A stretch of DNA of 64,000 bases from Cognataquiflexum rubidum. GTDB lineage: Bacteria; Bacteroidota; Bacteroidia; Cytophagales; Cyclobacteriaceae. Positions 17,984 to 26,398 of the stretch are shown piece after piece; the first letter of the stretch is position 1, and each line of letters opens with the position of its first letter. The stretch is taken from positions 62,001-126,000 of the forward strand of contig NZ_JAKZAL010000005.1 of NCBI RefSeq assembly GCF_022538115.1, given 5' to 3'. Both the position numbers and the translations under genes were made by a program. The notes beneath the pieces are model-generated. The model did not search any database. It worked only from the letters and a program-made list of their open reading frames with translations, and was not told the origin of the DNA.

Positions 17984-18588
17984 GCGTTGTTAGCTTATTC
18001 TTTGTCAGCTTTCTATTTAAAATGGATTAATCTTTGAATTCTTAACCAACCTTTCCTTGTCATTTCGAGTCGTTAAAATTGGCATTTACAGAAAGGGGAT
18101 GACGATTGGTGGTGCGTCATCTTGAATCCGAGGTACGAGGATGAAAGATCTCAGAATAAAAGAGACTCTTCGCTTCACTCAGAGTGACGACCTAGACAAA
18201 TACGTCATTGGTAAGGAGGCACGACTGAGAATCCTTTTTCTAAGTCTTCAAAAGACTTCTCCCTACGTTCGAAGTGACAAGTTGAAGCTGATTTTTTTCT
18301 CAACCTTGAATAGAAAGGAATTGTAATCTCATGAACTTCCCAATATGTATGCTTTTTTTCCACAAAACCATATAAACCCAGGATTGAAAATCGATTGTAA
18401 GGGCTCCGCCACGGCGGACAAGTATGGACTGTCGACCATGGACTATGGACTAATTAATTTTCAATATGATATTAATTTATTTTTACCAAAATATCTAATT
18501 CAAAATCAATATGGTATTACTATTGACTAATCAAGTGTAAGTATCAAGCCATTAATCGCTTTACCTTTGAATAAAAAAATCTACGACT
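17984..18588. other. 605-bp divergent spacer filled with dispersed repeats
   Basis: Between the araC-type gene and the hydroxyproline genes. It holds a degenerate repeat block at about 18058-18190 and a clearer copy at 18205-18290 (GGCACGACTGAGAATC ... CTACGTTCGAAGTGACAAG), related to the copy at 19579-19672. A TCCGCCACGGCGGA palindrome lies near 18404-18417. A GGACTGTCGACCATGGAC tract near 18424-18452 belongs to the GGACTATGGAC family. No gene is credible here; short reading frames lie inside the repeats. Confidence 0.7.
18562..18569 (+). promoter_or_regulatory. Putative -7 promoter element (TACCTTTG)
   Basis: Matches the Bacteroidota TAnnTTTG element and lies 19 bases before the ATG of the deaminase gene, as expected for a start point at about 18575. 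No TTTG -33 box is found at the usual spacing. A weak core promoter helped by the AraC-type activator would fit. Confidence 0.4.
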
Positions 18589-19479
18589 ATGAATTGGCAA
18601 GGTGTATTTCCGGCAGTGACGACCAAATTCCATCAGGATGGAAGCTTGGACATGGACATGTTTTTCAAAAACCTCGATGCGCAGCTCGAAGCCGGCGTAC
18701 ATGGTATCATTCTCGGAGGCACTTTGGGTGAATCCTCGGTACTTAGCTTGGAGGAAAAAATCCAATTGACAACCGAAACGGTAAAGTATGTCAATGGCAA
18801 AGTTCCTGTGATCCTAAATATCGCCGAAGGAGCCACGCGAGATGCCATATTTTGGGCACACAAGGCAAAGGAAATGGGCGCTTCAGGTTTGATGCTTTTG
18901 CCTCCGATGCGGTATGGTTCTGATGCAAGAGAGACCGTCGCTTACTTCAAGGCGGTGGCCAACAGTACTGATTTGCCGATCATGATTTATAATAATCCCG
19001 TGGATTATAAGACTTTGGTGACCTTGTCTATGTTTGAGGAATTGACCGATTGTCCAAATATCCAAGCCATCAAAGAATCAACCCGAGACATTTCAAATGT
19101 CACGAGAATGAGAAACCTATTTGGTGACAGGTTCAAAATCCTCTGCGGAGTTGATACTTTGGCCATGGAAGAATTGCTGATGAGCGCTGACGGGTGGGTT
19201 GCCGGGTTGGTATGTGCTTTTCCAAAGGAGACTGTTGCCGTCTATAACCTCGTGAAGGCCGGAAAGACAGAAGAAGCTTTAAAAATCTACCGTTGGTTCT
19301 TACCTTTATTAGAACTCGATATCCATCCGAAGTTGGTGCAGTACATCAAGCTTGCTGAGCAGATGGCAGGCATCGGGACAGAATGGGTTCGCGCTCCTAG
19401 ACTGACTTTGATCGGGGAAGAAAGGATAAAAATCGAGAACATCATCAAGAGGGGTTTGGAGCATAGACCGAAACTGTAA
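18589..19479 (+). CDS. DHDPS-family protein, probable pyrroline-4-hydroxy-2-carboxylate deaminase (296 aa)
   Basis: TIM-barrel Schiff-base enzyme of the dihydrodipicolinate synthase family. GGTLGESSVLSLEEK is the substrate-carboxylate region, IMIYNNPVDY holds the conserved Tyr, and IKESTRD holds the Schiff-base Lys. The family contains lyases, synthases and deaminases. Its neighbours, hydroxyproline epimerase, D-amino acid oxidase-like protein and ketoglutarate-semialdehyde dehydrogenase-like protein, define the function: removal of ammonia from 1-pyrroline-4-hydroxy-2-carboxylate to give 2-oxoglutarate semialdehyde. It is the first gene of the cluster after the divergent regulator. DapA itself is a less likely alternative. 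Confidence 0.82.
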   Translation: MNWQGVFPAVTTKFHQDGSLDMDMFFKNLDAQLEAGVHGIILGGTLGESSVLSLEEKIQLTTETVKYVNGKVPVILNIAEGATRDAIFWAHKAKEMGASGLMLLPPMRYGSDARETVAYFKAVANSTDLPIMIYNNPVDYKTLVTLSMFEELTDCPNIQAIKESTRDISNVTRMRNLFGDRFKILCGVDTLAMEELLMSADGWVAGLVCAFPKETVAVYNLVKAGKTEEALKIYRWFLPLLELDIHPKLVQYIKLAEQMAGIGTEWVRAPRLTLIGEERIKIENIIKRGLEHRPKL

Positions 19480-19812
19480 GTATTTACGAGGTGCGATTTA
19501 CGAAGTACGAATTAGGCGAGGTGAAGTTTCTTAGATTTCTTAGACTTGGAATTATTCGATTGCTCTTTAACAAAACCTATCCTTTTTCATTTCGAAGGAG
19601 GTACGACTGAGAAATCTTAAATGCCAAAATATAAAAGACTTCTCTCTACGTTCGAAGTGACAAGGTGAACTTTAATTGGTTTCTTGACCTTCTGTTTGAC
19701 ATAAACAAGACGTCGAAAAAAGGACAACAAGACAACCTGATAACCCTCCAACAATTAGAACCATTACAACAATTACAACAAATAGAACAATTACAACCAT
19801 TAACCAAACTCC
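19480..19812. other. 333-bp spacer with repeat copy and low-complexity tract
   Basis: At 19579-19672 lies a copy of the CGAAGGAGGTACGACTGAG ... CTACGTTCGAAGTGACAAG repeat, whose outer parts are imperfect inverted arms. At about 19720-19810 is a CAACAATTACAAC-type low-complexity tract that runs up to the next start codon. No gene is seen. Despite this spacer the two flanking enzymes belong to one pathway. Confidence 0.65.
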
Positions 19813-21258
19813 ATGACCTACGACCAGATTTTTGCCAAAGCACAGGAAGCATTCTTGTTATATAAAAACCTTCCAGGAAAAGAGAAAGCGGCTTTTCTCC
19901 GAAAAATCGCAGATGGATTGGAGGCTGAAAAAGCCACCATTATCCCTTTGGCATCCAAAGAATCGAACCTTCCCGAAGGAAGGATTACCGGTGAACTTGG
20001 AAGAACCACAGGTCAGATCCGCTTGTTTGCAAAGTTGGTGGAGGAAGGAAGTTGGGTGGAAGCAACCATCGACCATGCAGATCCAAACCGCACTCCGGCA
20101 CCAAAACCGGATATCCGAAGGTTTTTGACACCTCTTGGTCCGGTCGTCGTATTTGGAGCAAGTAATTTTCCATTGGCATTTTCTACAGCAGGAGGGGACA
20201 CCGTTTCTGCATTGGCGGCGGGTTGTCCGGTGATATACAAAGCACACCCCGCCCATCCTGAAACTTCCAAACTTGTTTCCCAGGTCATTCATAGAGCAGT
20301 TGTAGATTCGGCTTTACCGGATGGAATATTTCAGCATGTGGAAGGTGGCGCCAAAGAAGGACAAGCCTTGGCAGTCCATCCGATTGCAAAAGCCATTGCA
20401 TTTACGGGTTCACATTATGGAGGCATGGCATTGTTCAAAACAGCCAGCCAAAGAGAAGAACCGATTCCTGTTTTTGCCGAAATGGGTTCTGTGAATCCGA
20501 TTTTTACCTTCGAGCAAAAACTTTCCAAAGACATTGCAGGAAGTGCCAAAGCATTTATATCTTCTTTGACCCTTGGAGTGGGGCAGTTCTGTACCAATCC
20601 GGGTTTGATCTTTGTCCCAAAAAGTCTGCAAAAGGAATTTGCGGCAGCAATCAAAACTGAAATTGAAGACATCGCTGCGGCACCGATGCTGCATGAGGGA
20701 ATCGCGGATGCTTACTACAATGCTTTGCAATATCTTCAAAGTAGGGAAGAACTCGAATGGGTAAAAGTTGCAGCTGCCAAAGACCTGATCAAAGGCCATC
20801 CTGCTCTGGCAAAAATCAAAGCCAAAGACTGGTTAAGTGATGACAAATTCCAACAAGAAGTTTTCGGGGCATTTGCGATGATGGTGGTGTATGAAGGTGA
20901 GGATGATTTGCTTGCCATAGCCGAAAAACTCCATGGACAGTTGACCATCACCATTTGGGCGGAAGAAGAAGAACTCAGCGACAAACTTTTTCTAATCAAT
21001 CTTCTTGAGGAAAAATGCGGCAGAATGCTGTACAAAGGCGTTCCGACCGGAGTTGAAGTGGGCTATGCCATGCAACATGGCGGTCCTTATCCGTCCACTT
21101 CTGACAGCAGAAGTACTTCCGTCGGTGTCTACGCAATCAAGAGATTTGCAAGACCGATAGCTTTCCAAGACATGCCGGATATTTTATTGCCTGATGCACT
21201 GAGAGAAAGCAATCCTTTGGGGATTTGGAGAACAATAGACGGCGAATTCATAAAGTAG
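19813..21258 (+). CDS. Aldehyde dehydrogenase, probable 2-oxoglutarate semialdehyde dehydrogenase (481 aa)
   Basis: Oxidises 2-oxoglutarate semialdehyde (2,5-dioxopentanoate) to 2-oxoglutarate, the last step of hydroxyproline breakdown. Key parts: FGASNFPLAFSTAGGD (about 114-129), VIYKAHPAHP, FTGSHYGG, the general base Glu in AEMGSVNP, and the nucleophile Cys in GVGQFCTNPGL (about residue 258). The EMGSVNP and FCTNPG variants are typical of the KGSADH group and differ from the LELGGK / GQTC form of the other ALDH at 6163. The pathway role is inferred from the neighbours. The start ATG at 19813 fits the family N-terminus. Confidence 0.85.
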   Translation: MTYDQIFAKAQEAFLLYKNLPGKEKAAFLRKIADGLEAEKATIIPLASKESNLPEGRITGELGRTTGQIRLFAKLVEEGSWVEATIDHADPNRTPAPKPDIRRFLTPLGPVVVFGASNFPLAFSTAGGDTVSALAAGCPVIYKAHPAHPETSKLVSQVIHRAVVDSALPDGIFQHVEGGAKEGQALAVHPIAKAIAFTGSHYGGMALFKTASQREEPIPVFAEMGSVNPIFTFEQKLSKDIAGSAKAFISSLTLGVGQFCTNPGLIFVPKSLQKEFAAAIKTEIEDIAAAPMLHEGIADAYYNALQYLQSREELEWVKVAAAKDLIKGHPALAKIKAKDWLSDDKFQQEVFGAFAMMVVYEGEDDLLAIAEKLHGQLTITIWAEEEELSDKLFLINLLEEKCGRMLYKGVPTGVEVGYAMQHGGPYPSTSDSRSTSVGVYAIKRFARPIAFQDMPDILLPDALRESNPLGIWRTIDGEFIK

Positions 21259-21400
21259 GCAGAAAATTGTTTTTGTCAACAGTCAACAGTCCATAGTCCA
21301 CAGATAGGCATATATTTAGAAATAAGGTGGTTTTATAACTTTCTAACTTTCAAAACCTTTCAACATTTCAACCCTTAATCTTCCAATCTTTCAATTTCTT

Positions 21401-22405
21401 ATGTCCTCTAGAAGTACCTTCTCCTGCATCGACGCACATACCTGTGGCAATCCTGTCAGACTTGTTTCCGGTGGAGTACCTTTTTTGGAAGGGAAAAACA
21501 TGGTCGAAAAGCGGCAGTATTTTCTTGACCATCTTGATTGGATCCGCAAGGGGCTGATGTTTGAGCCGCGTGGGCATGATATGATGTCAGGTTCGATGCT
21601 TTTTCCACCTCATGATCCTGCCAATGACGTTGCGGTTTTATTTATCGAAACAAGTGGTTGTCTGCCCATGTGCGGTCATGGCACCATCGGGACTGTTACC
21701 ATTGCGATAGAAGAGGGATTGATCACGCCGAAAATTCCCGGCCAACTGAGAATCGAAGCGCCTGCCGGATTGGTAAGGGTGAGCTATGTGAAGGAAGGCA
21801 AAAAAGTCAAATCCGTCAAACTGACCAACATTGCTTCCTACCTTGCCGCAACCGACATTGAGGTGCATTGTGATGACTTGGGTACGCTCAAAGTAGATGT
21901 GGCTTATGGGGGGAATTTCTATGCCATTGTCGATCCACAGGAAAATTTCTCAGGAATCCAAAATTTCCGGGCCGAGCAACTCATCATGTGGAGCCGGGAA
22001 ATCCGCAAAAAGATCAACGCTTCCCACCAATTTGTCCATCCAGAGCATCCTTCTATCCGGGGACTTTCTCATTTGCTTTGGACGGGCGAACCTATAGACC
22101 CCACTTCTACCGCCAGAAATGCCGTTTTCTACGGCGACAAAGCCATCGACCGCTCACCCTGCGGGACGGGCACTTCGGCTAGGATGGCACAGTGGCATGC
22201 CAAAGGTTTGTTGAAAAAAGGGGATGAATTTGTCCACGAGAGTTTTATCGGTTCCAAGTTTACAGGCAGGATAGAAGAGGAGACTTCCGTCGGAGACTTT
22301 CCTGCCATCGTTCCAAGCATCGAAGGTTGGGCAGTGGTGACAGGCTACAATACCATTTTCCTTGATGACGAAGACCCTTATGTGCATGGATTTCAGGTAA
22401 TCTGA
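21401..22405 (+). CDS. Proline racemase family, probable 4-hydroxyproline 2-epimerase (334 aa)
   Basis: Cofactor-independent two-cysteine epimerase. The N-terminal signature is CIDAHTCGNPVRLV. The first catalytic Cys is in LPMCGHGTIG (about residue 91) and the second in RSPCGTGTSARMA (about 251). Having Cys at both sites argues against trans-3-hydroxy-L-proline dehydratase, which has Thr at one of them. It would turn trans-4-hydroxy-L-proline into cis-4-hydroxy-D-proline, the substrate of the oxidase encoded next. The alternative, proline racemase, is less likely in this context. Confidence 0.87.
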   Translation: MSSRSTFSCIDAHTCGNPVRLVSGGVPFLEGKNMVEKRQYFLDHLDWIRKGLMFEPRGHDMMSGSMLFPPHDPANDVAVLFIETSGCLPMCGHGTIGTVTIAIEEGLITPKIPGQLRIEAPAGLVRVSYVKEGKKVKSVKLTNIASYLAATDIEVHCDDLGTLKVDVAYGGNFYAIVDPQENFSGIQNFRAEQLIMWSREIRKKINASHQFVHPEHPSIRGLSHLLWTGEPIDPTSTARNAVFYGDKAIDRSPCGTGTSARMAQWHAKGLLKKGDEFVHESFIGSKFTGRIEEETSVGDFPAIVPSIEGWAVVTGYNTIFLDDEDPYVHGFQVI

Positions 22406-22629
22406 AGGAAGCGAGAGGCGAGAAACGAGAGCCGAGATGCGAGAGACAATAAATTCAGAATTATGAATTAATAATGAAGAATGACTGGACTCGATTACAA
22501 CTACAACCAAACTAACCCGATAACCTGACAACGCGAAGCGGACAACAATTACACCAACTACAACATTTAAATCCAAACATTACCAGAATTCAGTCTCATG
22601 TCTCAAGTCTCCCATCTCACATCTAAAAA
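22406..22629. repeat. Degenerate short-repeat spacer
   Basis: Contains three low-complexity types: a GCGAGAGGCGAGAAACGAGAG tract around 22410-22447, an ACAACGCGAAGC-centred CAACTACAACC tract at about 22498-22566, and a TCTCATGTCTCAAGTCTCC tract running into the oxidase start at about 22597-22622. The second and third recur, the former in inverted form, at 46953-47010 and 47097-47172 before guaB. Confidence 0.65.
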
Positions 22630-23874
22630 ATGAAACCAACCATCATCATCGGCGGCGGGATCGTCGGACTGTTTACTGCGTATTTCCTTCAAAAATCAGG
22701 AACGGAAGTCATCATCATTGACAAAGGTGACATGCAGGTCAATTGCTCCACCGGCAATGCCGGGATGATCGTGCCGAGTCACATCATTCCGCTAGCCGCT
22801 CCGGGCATGATAAGCAAGGGGATTTCCTGGATGTTTTCTTCCAAAAGTCCCTTCTATATCCATCCTAGATTTGACCGGAAGCTCTTGCAATGGTCGTGGT
22901 TGTTTTACCAATCCGCCAACAAATCCCATGTCGAGAAAAGCATCCCCTACCTGAAAAACCTCAGCCTGATGAGCAAAGCGCTGTACCAACAGTTCAAGGC
23001 TGAGCACATCGAGTCAAACTTGGGCTTGGTGGAAAAGGGTTTGATGATGCTTTATCAAACTGCCGATGTAGAAAAGGAAGAGATTGAATTTGCACATTTG
23101 GCGCAGAAACATGGCTTGGTGGCAGAAATCCTCAGTCCGGCAGACATCAGGAATATCGAACCCAACCTTGAAGTGAAGGCAAGGGGTGCAGTGCTTTTTC
23201 CCGGCGATGCCCACCTTTCCCCAGCTGCTTTATATAGCTTTTTGAAAAAACATTTGGAAGAAAATGGTGTGCAGTTCAAAAACCAAGTGACAGTCACCGG
23301 ATTTGAAACAAAATCAGATAAAGTCATCGGCGTATTGACTTCGGAGGGAAAAATCGAAGGGGATAAGTTTGTGCTTTGTGGAGGCGCTTGGTCTGCCGAA
23401 TTGGCTAAGATGTTAGATTTTTCACTTCCCATGATGGGCGGAAAAGGATACAGCTTTATCCAGGACAACAAGCCTGAAATCAAGCAGGCGAGCATTTTGA
23501 CAGAAATGAAAGTTGCCGTCAGTCCTTATGGCAATCAGATCCGATTTGGTGGCACGATGGAAATCGCCGGAACAGATGAATCCATCAACATCAACCGGGT
23601 TAAGGGAATCTTCGAATCCATCAACCGGTATTATCCGGATTTTCAATCCAAATTCCCCGAAACCGATCAGATCTGGAAAGGCTTGAGACCCTGTTCACCC
23701 GATGGTTTGCCTTATATCGGTTTTGCGCCAAATTGGAAGAATGTTCTTGTCGGCAGCGGCCATTCCATGATGGGTATTAGCCTGGCACCTGCGACAGGAA
23801 AAATCCTCGCAGAACTCCATGCCCAAAAATCCCCAAGCATGGAATTGGCAGGTTTTAAGGTGGATAGGTTTTGA
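22630..23874 (+). CDS. DadA-like FAD oxidoreductase, probable cis-4-hydroxy-D-proline oxidase/dehydrogenase (414 aa)
   Basis: FAD-dependent amino acid oxidoreductase. The dinucleotide motif is IIIGGGIVGLFTAYFL at residues 4-19, followed by GNAGMIVPSH. The substrate half is about residues 90-330, and the closing FAD contact is WKGLRPCSPDGLPYIG then GHSMMGISLAPATG. In this cluster it should oxidise cis-4-hydroxy-D-proline to 1-pyrroline-4-hydroxy-2-carboxylate, fed by the epimerase and drained by the deaminase. It is the last gene of the cluster. No dedicated transporter for hydroxyproline is encoded nearby. Confidence 0.87.
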   Translation: MKPTIIIGGGIVGLFTAYFLQKSGTEVIIIDKGDMQVNCSTGNAGMIVPSHIIPLAAPGMISKGISWMFSSKSPFYIHPRFDRKLLQWSWLFYQSANKSHVEKSIPYLKNLSLMSKALYQQFKAEHIESNLGLVEKGLMMLYQTADVEKEEIEFAHLAQKHGLVAEILSPADIRNIEPNLEVKARGAVLFPGDAHLSPAALYSFLKKHLEENGVQFKNQVTVTGFETKSDKVIGVLTSEGKIEGDKFVLCGGAWSAELAKMLDFSLPMMGGKGYSFIQDNKPEIKQASILTEMKVAVSPYGNQIRFGGTMEIAGTDESININRVKGIFESINRYYPDFQSKFPETDQIWKGLRPCSPDGLPYIGFAPNWKNVLVGSGHSMMGISLAPATGKILAELHAQKSPSMELAGFKVDRF

Positions 23875-24216
23875 ATCTCGACCTCAGAATAGGGCGAATC
23901 TGTTGTTCCGGGGTTAACCAATTTCATTTACACACGAACCCAAAATAAAAAGCTTCTCCGACAAGAATATTTGGAGAATGAAGTAGTTTACGAGATCTCA
24001 GGGCTACGCCCCTTTCGTTCATTTACCATATCAATTGCTACGAAGATTTGAGGGCTACGCCCCCACCTATGTATGTACGCTATGATGCCAGCAAAATGAT
24101 AATTTGATATAGTTCTTTGCCAAACACTGAGAAGTCCGATACTTCCGACTTCGGTCTTCCGTCCTGTTTGAAGTATAATATAAGCTTGCTGGCAAAAAAG
24201 CCGATAACCCCTTAAT
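23875..24216. other. 342-bp spacer with two repeat types
   Basis: Convergent gap. Two copies of a GGGCTACGCCCC palindrome stand about 50 bases apart (about 24000-24010 and 24051-24061). They are followed by the third copy of the dispersed 140-bp element. No gene is seen. Confidence 0.6.
24072..24206 (-). repeat. Dispersed ~140-bp repeat element, copy 3 (diverged)
   Basis: Same orientation as copy 2. It keeps the TATGTACGC end, the CGGTCTTCCGTCC core and the other end GCTGGCAAAAAAGCC, but the middle is diverged. Its terminal inverted repeats (GCCAGCA / TGCTGGC) are perfect over seven bases, while copy 1 has the same arms as GCCAGTA. The matching change on both arms suggests the palindrome is kept by selection or gene conversion. 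Confidence 0.65.
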
Positions 24217-24954
24217 CTATTCCCCAAAAACCTGATCTTCTGCATCGATAATGATCCTGATAAACCGGATGATAGTGTCAATTTCTTCCCATGAAAATCC
24301 CAGATTTCCCTGCGAGTGGGCAAGTGCATCGCGCAGCTGACCGATGTCATTCATCATCTTGACAAAACGGTCTCTGCTATACTCCGGATCAAATTTTTTG
24401 AAGCGCTGATTTTTGGAAAAGATAGAACCCAAGTCACCAAACTGCAGGCATTGCACCAAATCAATTTCTTCTTTCCGTCCTTTTTTCCACTCATAGAGTG
24501 ATCGGGCGCTGTTGAGCCGGTTTTCGGAAATGCTTTGTTCCCAATGTGGGAGGTATTTGCGGATCAGTTCCTTCAGGTGGGTTTCCAACAGGCTGATCAT
24601 TCCAAAAAACCCGATCCTGAGAGGAATCTTGTCGAGGTCAGTCCGGGTGACGATGTGCGCGATTTTTCCATCTTCTTCAATGAAATACCGCCTCTTGTCG
24701 ATCAGCATTCTGAAGGCAATCAACAGCGGAGTTTCAGATGGCATGATGTCATCCTCAGGGATGGGAACCGGAGATGCATCACCGATATCGAATTTCATCA
24801 ATATCCCATCGACATCCACGACGGCCGATTGAAAATTCCGTTTTTCCATTTCTTCCCTGTAACTGTTTTGGTCAAAAACCAACAGATTTTCTGCAATGGG
24901 CATGACATTGATCTGTTCTTCAAAAAGCAATCGGAGGCGGTCCAAAGAATTCAT
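24217..24954 (-). CDS. CBS-like plus HEPN-like domain protein (245 aa)
   Basis: Not a named gene. Residues about 15-120 look like a CBS pair: FQSAVVDVDGILMKFDIG and, more clearly, YFIEEDGKIAHIVTRTDLDK. Residues about 120-245 are all helical and hold RDALAH at 208-213, an R-x4-H motif as in HEPN domains, where such residues form a ribonuclease site. CBS domains bind adenine nucleotides, so a nucleotide-gated HEPN protein is a possible reading. The ATG at 24954 is chosen because the upstream extension to 25029 is not homologous-looking and overlaps the divergent promoter. It is divergent from the next gene by 82 bases. Confidence 0.55.
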   Translation of the reverse strand: MNSLDRLRLLFEEQINVMPIAENLLVFDQNSYREEMEKRNFQSAVVDVDGILMKFDIGDASPVPIPEDDIMPSETPLLIAFRMLIDKRRYFIEEDGKIAHIVTRTDLDKIPLRIGFFGMISLLETHLKELIRKYLPHWEQSISENRLNSARSLYEWKKGRKEEIDLVQCLQFGDLGSIFSKNQRFKKFDPEYSRDRFVKMMNDIGQLRDALAHSQGNLGFSWEEIDTIIRFIRIIIDAEDQVFGE

Positions 24955-25036
24955 AGGCTTGGTGGAAAGTTTTTGTGAAAATATAAAAATAGCTTTTATA
25001 TTGACCGAAACATTAGGTAGCAAAACCAATTATTTT

Positions 25037-25585
25037 ATGTCAGCAATGGAATTGGGAATCGGCAGTCAAGTTAGACATCCAAAATTTGGAAAAGGCGTGG
25101 TCGTGGAGGCAGACGCCTCCTATTACAAGATTTATTTCAACTTTATTGCGGAGGTCAAAACCATCGCAAGGGACTTTCAGCATTTTGAACTGATCGAAAA
25201 GAAAGAAGCAGAACCGATAGCGTTCAGCCTTGCGGATATCGAAAGGGCAGTAGAAAACGCGATCAAAAAAATCCCGCCTACGGAAGCTTTGCCAAAAGTC
25301 AGCATGGCCCAAAAGTGGCTCAAAGGCAACATGATTCTCAATCCCTATAATCCCGAATTGAGCAACAAGGAAGTTCCGATTGCGACATTTTTCCACAAGA
25401 TCGTCATGGTCAGGGAGCGGCTCCGTGTCCTTGAGCAGAATATCAACAACCACGAGAAACTCGACGATCAGGACAGAATTGCCCTGCAGCAATACATTAC
25501 GCGGGCCTACGGTTCACTGACCACTTTCAATGTACTCTTTGCCGACAAGGAGGATTACTTCAAAGGAGCAGGGAAGGATGATTAG
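25037..25585 (+). CDS. Protein with UvrD/PcrA-type Tudor-like N-terminus (182 aa)
   Basis: Function unknown. The first 50 residues (GIGSQVRHPKFGKGVVVEAD ... YKIYFNFIAEVKTIAR) resemble the small Tudor-like domain at the C-terminus of UvrD/PcrA helicases and related RNA polymerase-contacting modules. The rest is helical with no recognised domain (AQKWLKGNMILNPYNPEL, then a coiled segment around VRERLRVLEQNINNHEKL). ATG at 25037 is the start; upstream in-frame ATGs would overlap the divergent HEPN gene. A role in transcription or repair is only suggested. Confidence 0.6.
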   Translation: MSAMELGIGSQVRHPKFGKGVVVEADASYYKIYFNFIAEVKTIARDFQHFELIEKKEAEPIAFSLADIERAVENAIKKIPPTEALPKVSMAQKWLKGNMILNPYNPELSNKEVPIATFFHKIVMVRERLRVLEQNINNHEKLDDQDRIALQQYITRAYGSLTTFNVLFADKEDYFKGAGKDD

Positions 25586-25687
25586 AAAAGTAATTGGTAA
25601 GAGGTGAAAGGTAAGAGGATGTGTTAGGCCCTGGATTTGGAATGGTTTTTATAGCTATGTTTTGCAATTGATTTAATAGGGAGAACC

Positions 25688-26269
25688 ATGGATACTAAAA
25701 AGGAATTGACAAGCGATCAGTGTGAAGTGCTTTTCAGAACGTTGAAATCCAGGTTTGAGAAAAACAAAAACCGTCACCAAGGTTTGGAATGGGCTTCGGT
25801 CCTGGCCAAATTGGAATTCCATCTCAATGGAAAGGGAAGCTCAGAAAAGCTTTGGTCACTGCATCAAATGGAAATCACTGGCGGAGAACCGGATGTTGTC
25901 GGCTTCGATGACAACACCGGAGAATATATTTTTTATGACTGTTCGGCAGAAAGTCCCAAAGGCCGCAGAAGTATTTGCTTTGACAGGGAAGGATTGGAAT
26001 CGAGGAAAGATTTCCCACCTGCCAACAACGCCGTCGACATGGCTGCTGAAATGGGCATTGATATCCTGACCGAATCCGAATACCGGGAATTGCAACAATT
26101 GGGAGAATTCGATACCAAAACCTCAAGTTGGATCCAAACACCCAAAGCCATCCGGAAACTTGGGGGAGCTCTTTTTTGCGACCGTCGCTACAATCATGTC
26201 TTTACCTATCATAATGGAGCCCAATCCTATTATGGAGTCCGAGCATTCCGCGGGATGCTCAGGATCTGA
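25688..26269 (+). CDS. DUF4256 domain protein (193 aa)
   Basis: Matches the DUF4256 type of small soluble protein: EWASVLAKLEFHLN, GGEPDVVGFD, EYIFYDCSAESPKGRRS and CFDREGLESRKDFPP are its conserved blocks. No function is established for the family. A purine-rich GGGAGA stands six bases before the ATG, a better Shine-Dalgarno than most genes here. Nothing links it clearly to its neighbours. Confidence 0.8.
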   Translation: MDTKKELTSDQCEVLFRTLKSRFEKNKNRHQGLEWASVLAKLEFHLNGKGSSEKLWSLHQMEITGGEPDVVGFDDNTGEYIFYDCSAESPKGRRSICFDREGLESRKDFPPANNAVDMAAEMGIDILTESEYRELQQLGEFDTKTSSWIQTPKAIRKLGGALFCDRRYNHVFTYHNGAQSYYGVRAFRGMLRI

Positions 26270-26325
26270 TTTCAATCTTCTAAAAATGTATTTTCAAGTA
26301 TTTGTTTTGGACCAATGATTTCCCA

Positions 26326-26398
26326 TGAGTTATAAAAATCAGATTTATAACTCACAATTTGTTTATATTTGAGTTATAAAATTCAGATTTATAACTCA
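26326..26398 (+). promoter_or_regulatory. Twin-palindrome operator overlapping the fic start codon
   Basis: Two 29-bp palindromes, 26326-26354 and 26370-26398, share the arms TGAGTTATAA and TTATAACTCA around a nine-base centre (AAATCAGAT and AATTCAGAT). Their starts are 44 bases apart, about four helical turns, so both would face the same side. The last base of the second is the A of the fic ATG. Placement points to a repressor that blocks transcription or initiation; the Fic protein itself ends in a winged helix and is the natural candidate. Confidence 0.8.

Noticed and set aside
18589-19479. Lysine-pathway DapA
   Set aside because: Family fold fits, but all neighbours belong to hydroxyproline breakdown, so the deaminase role is more likely.
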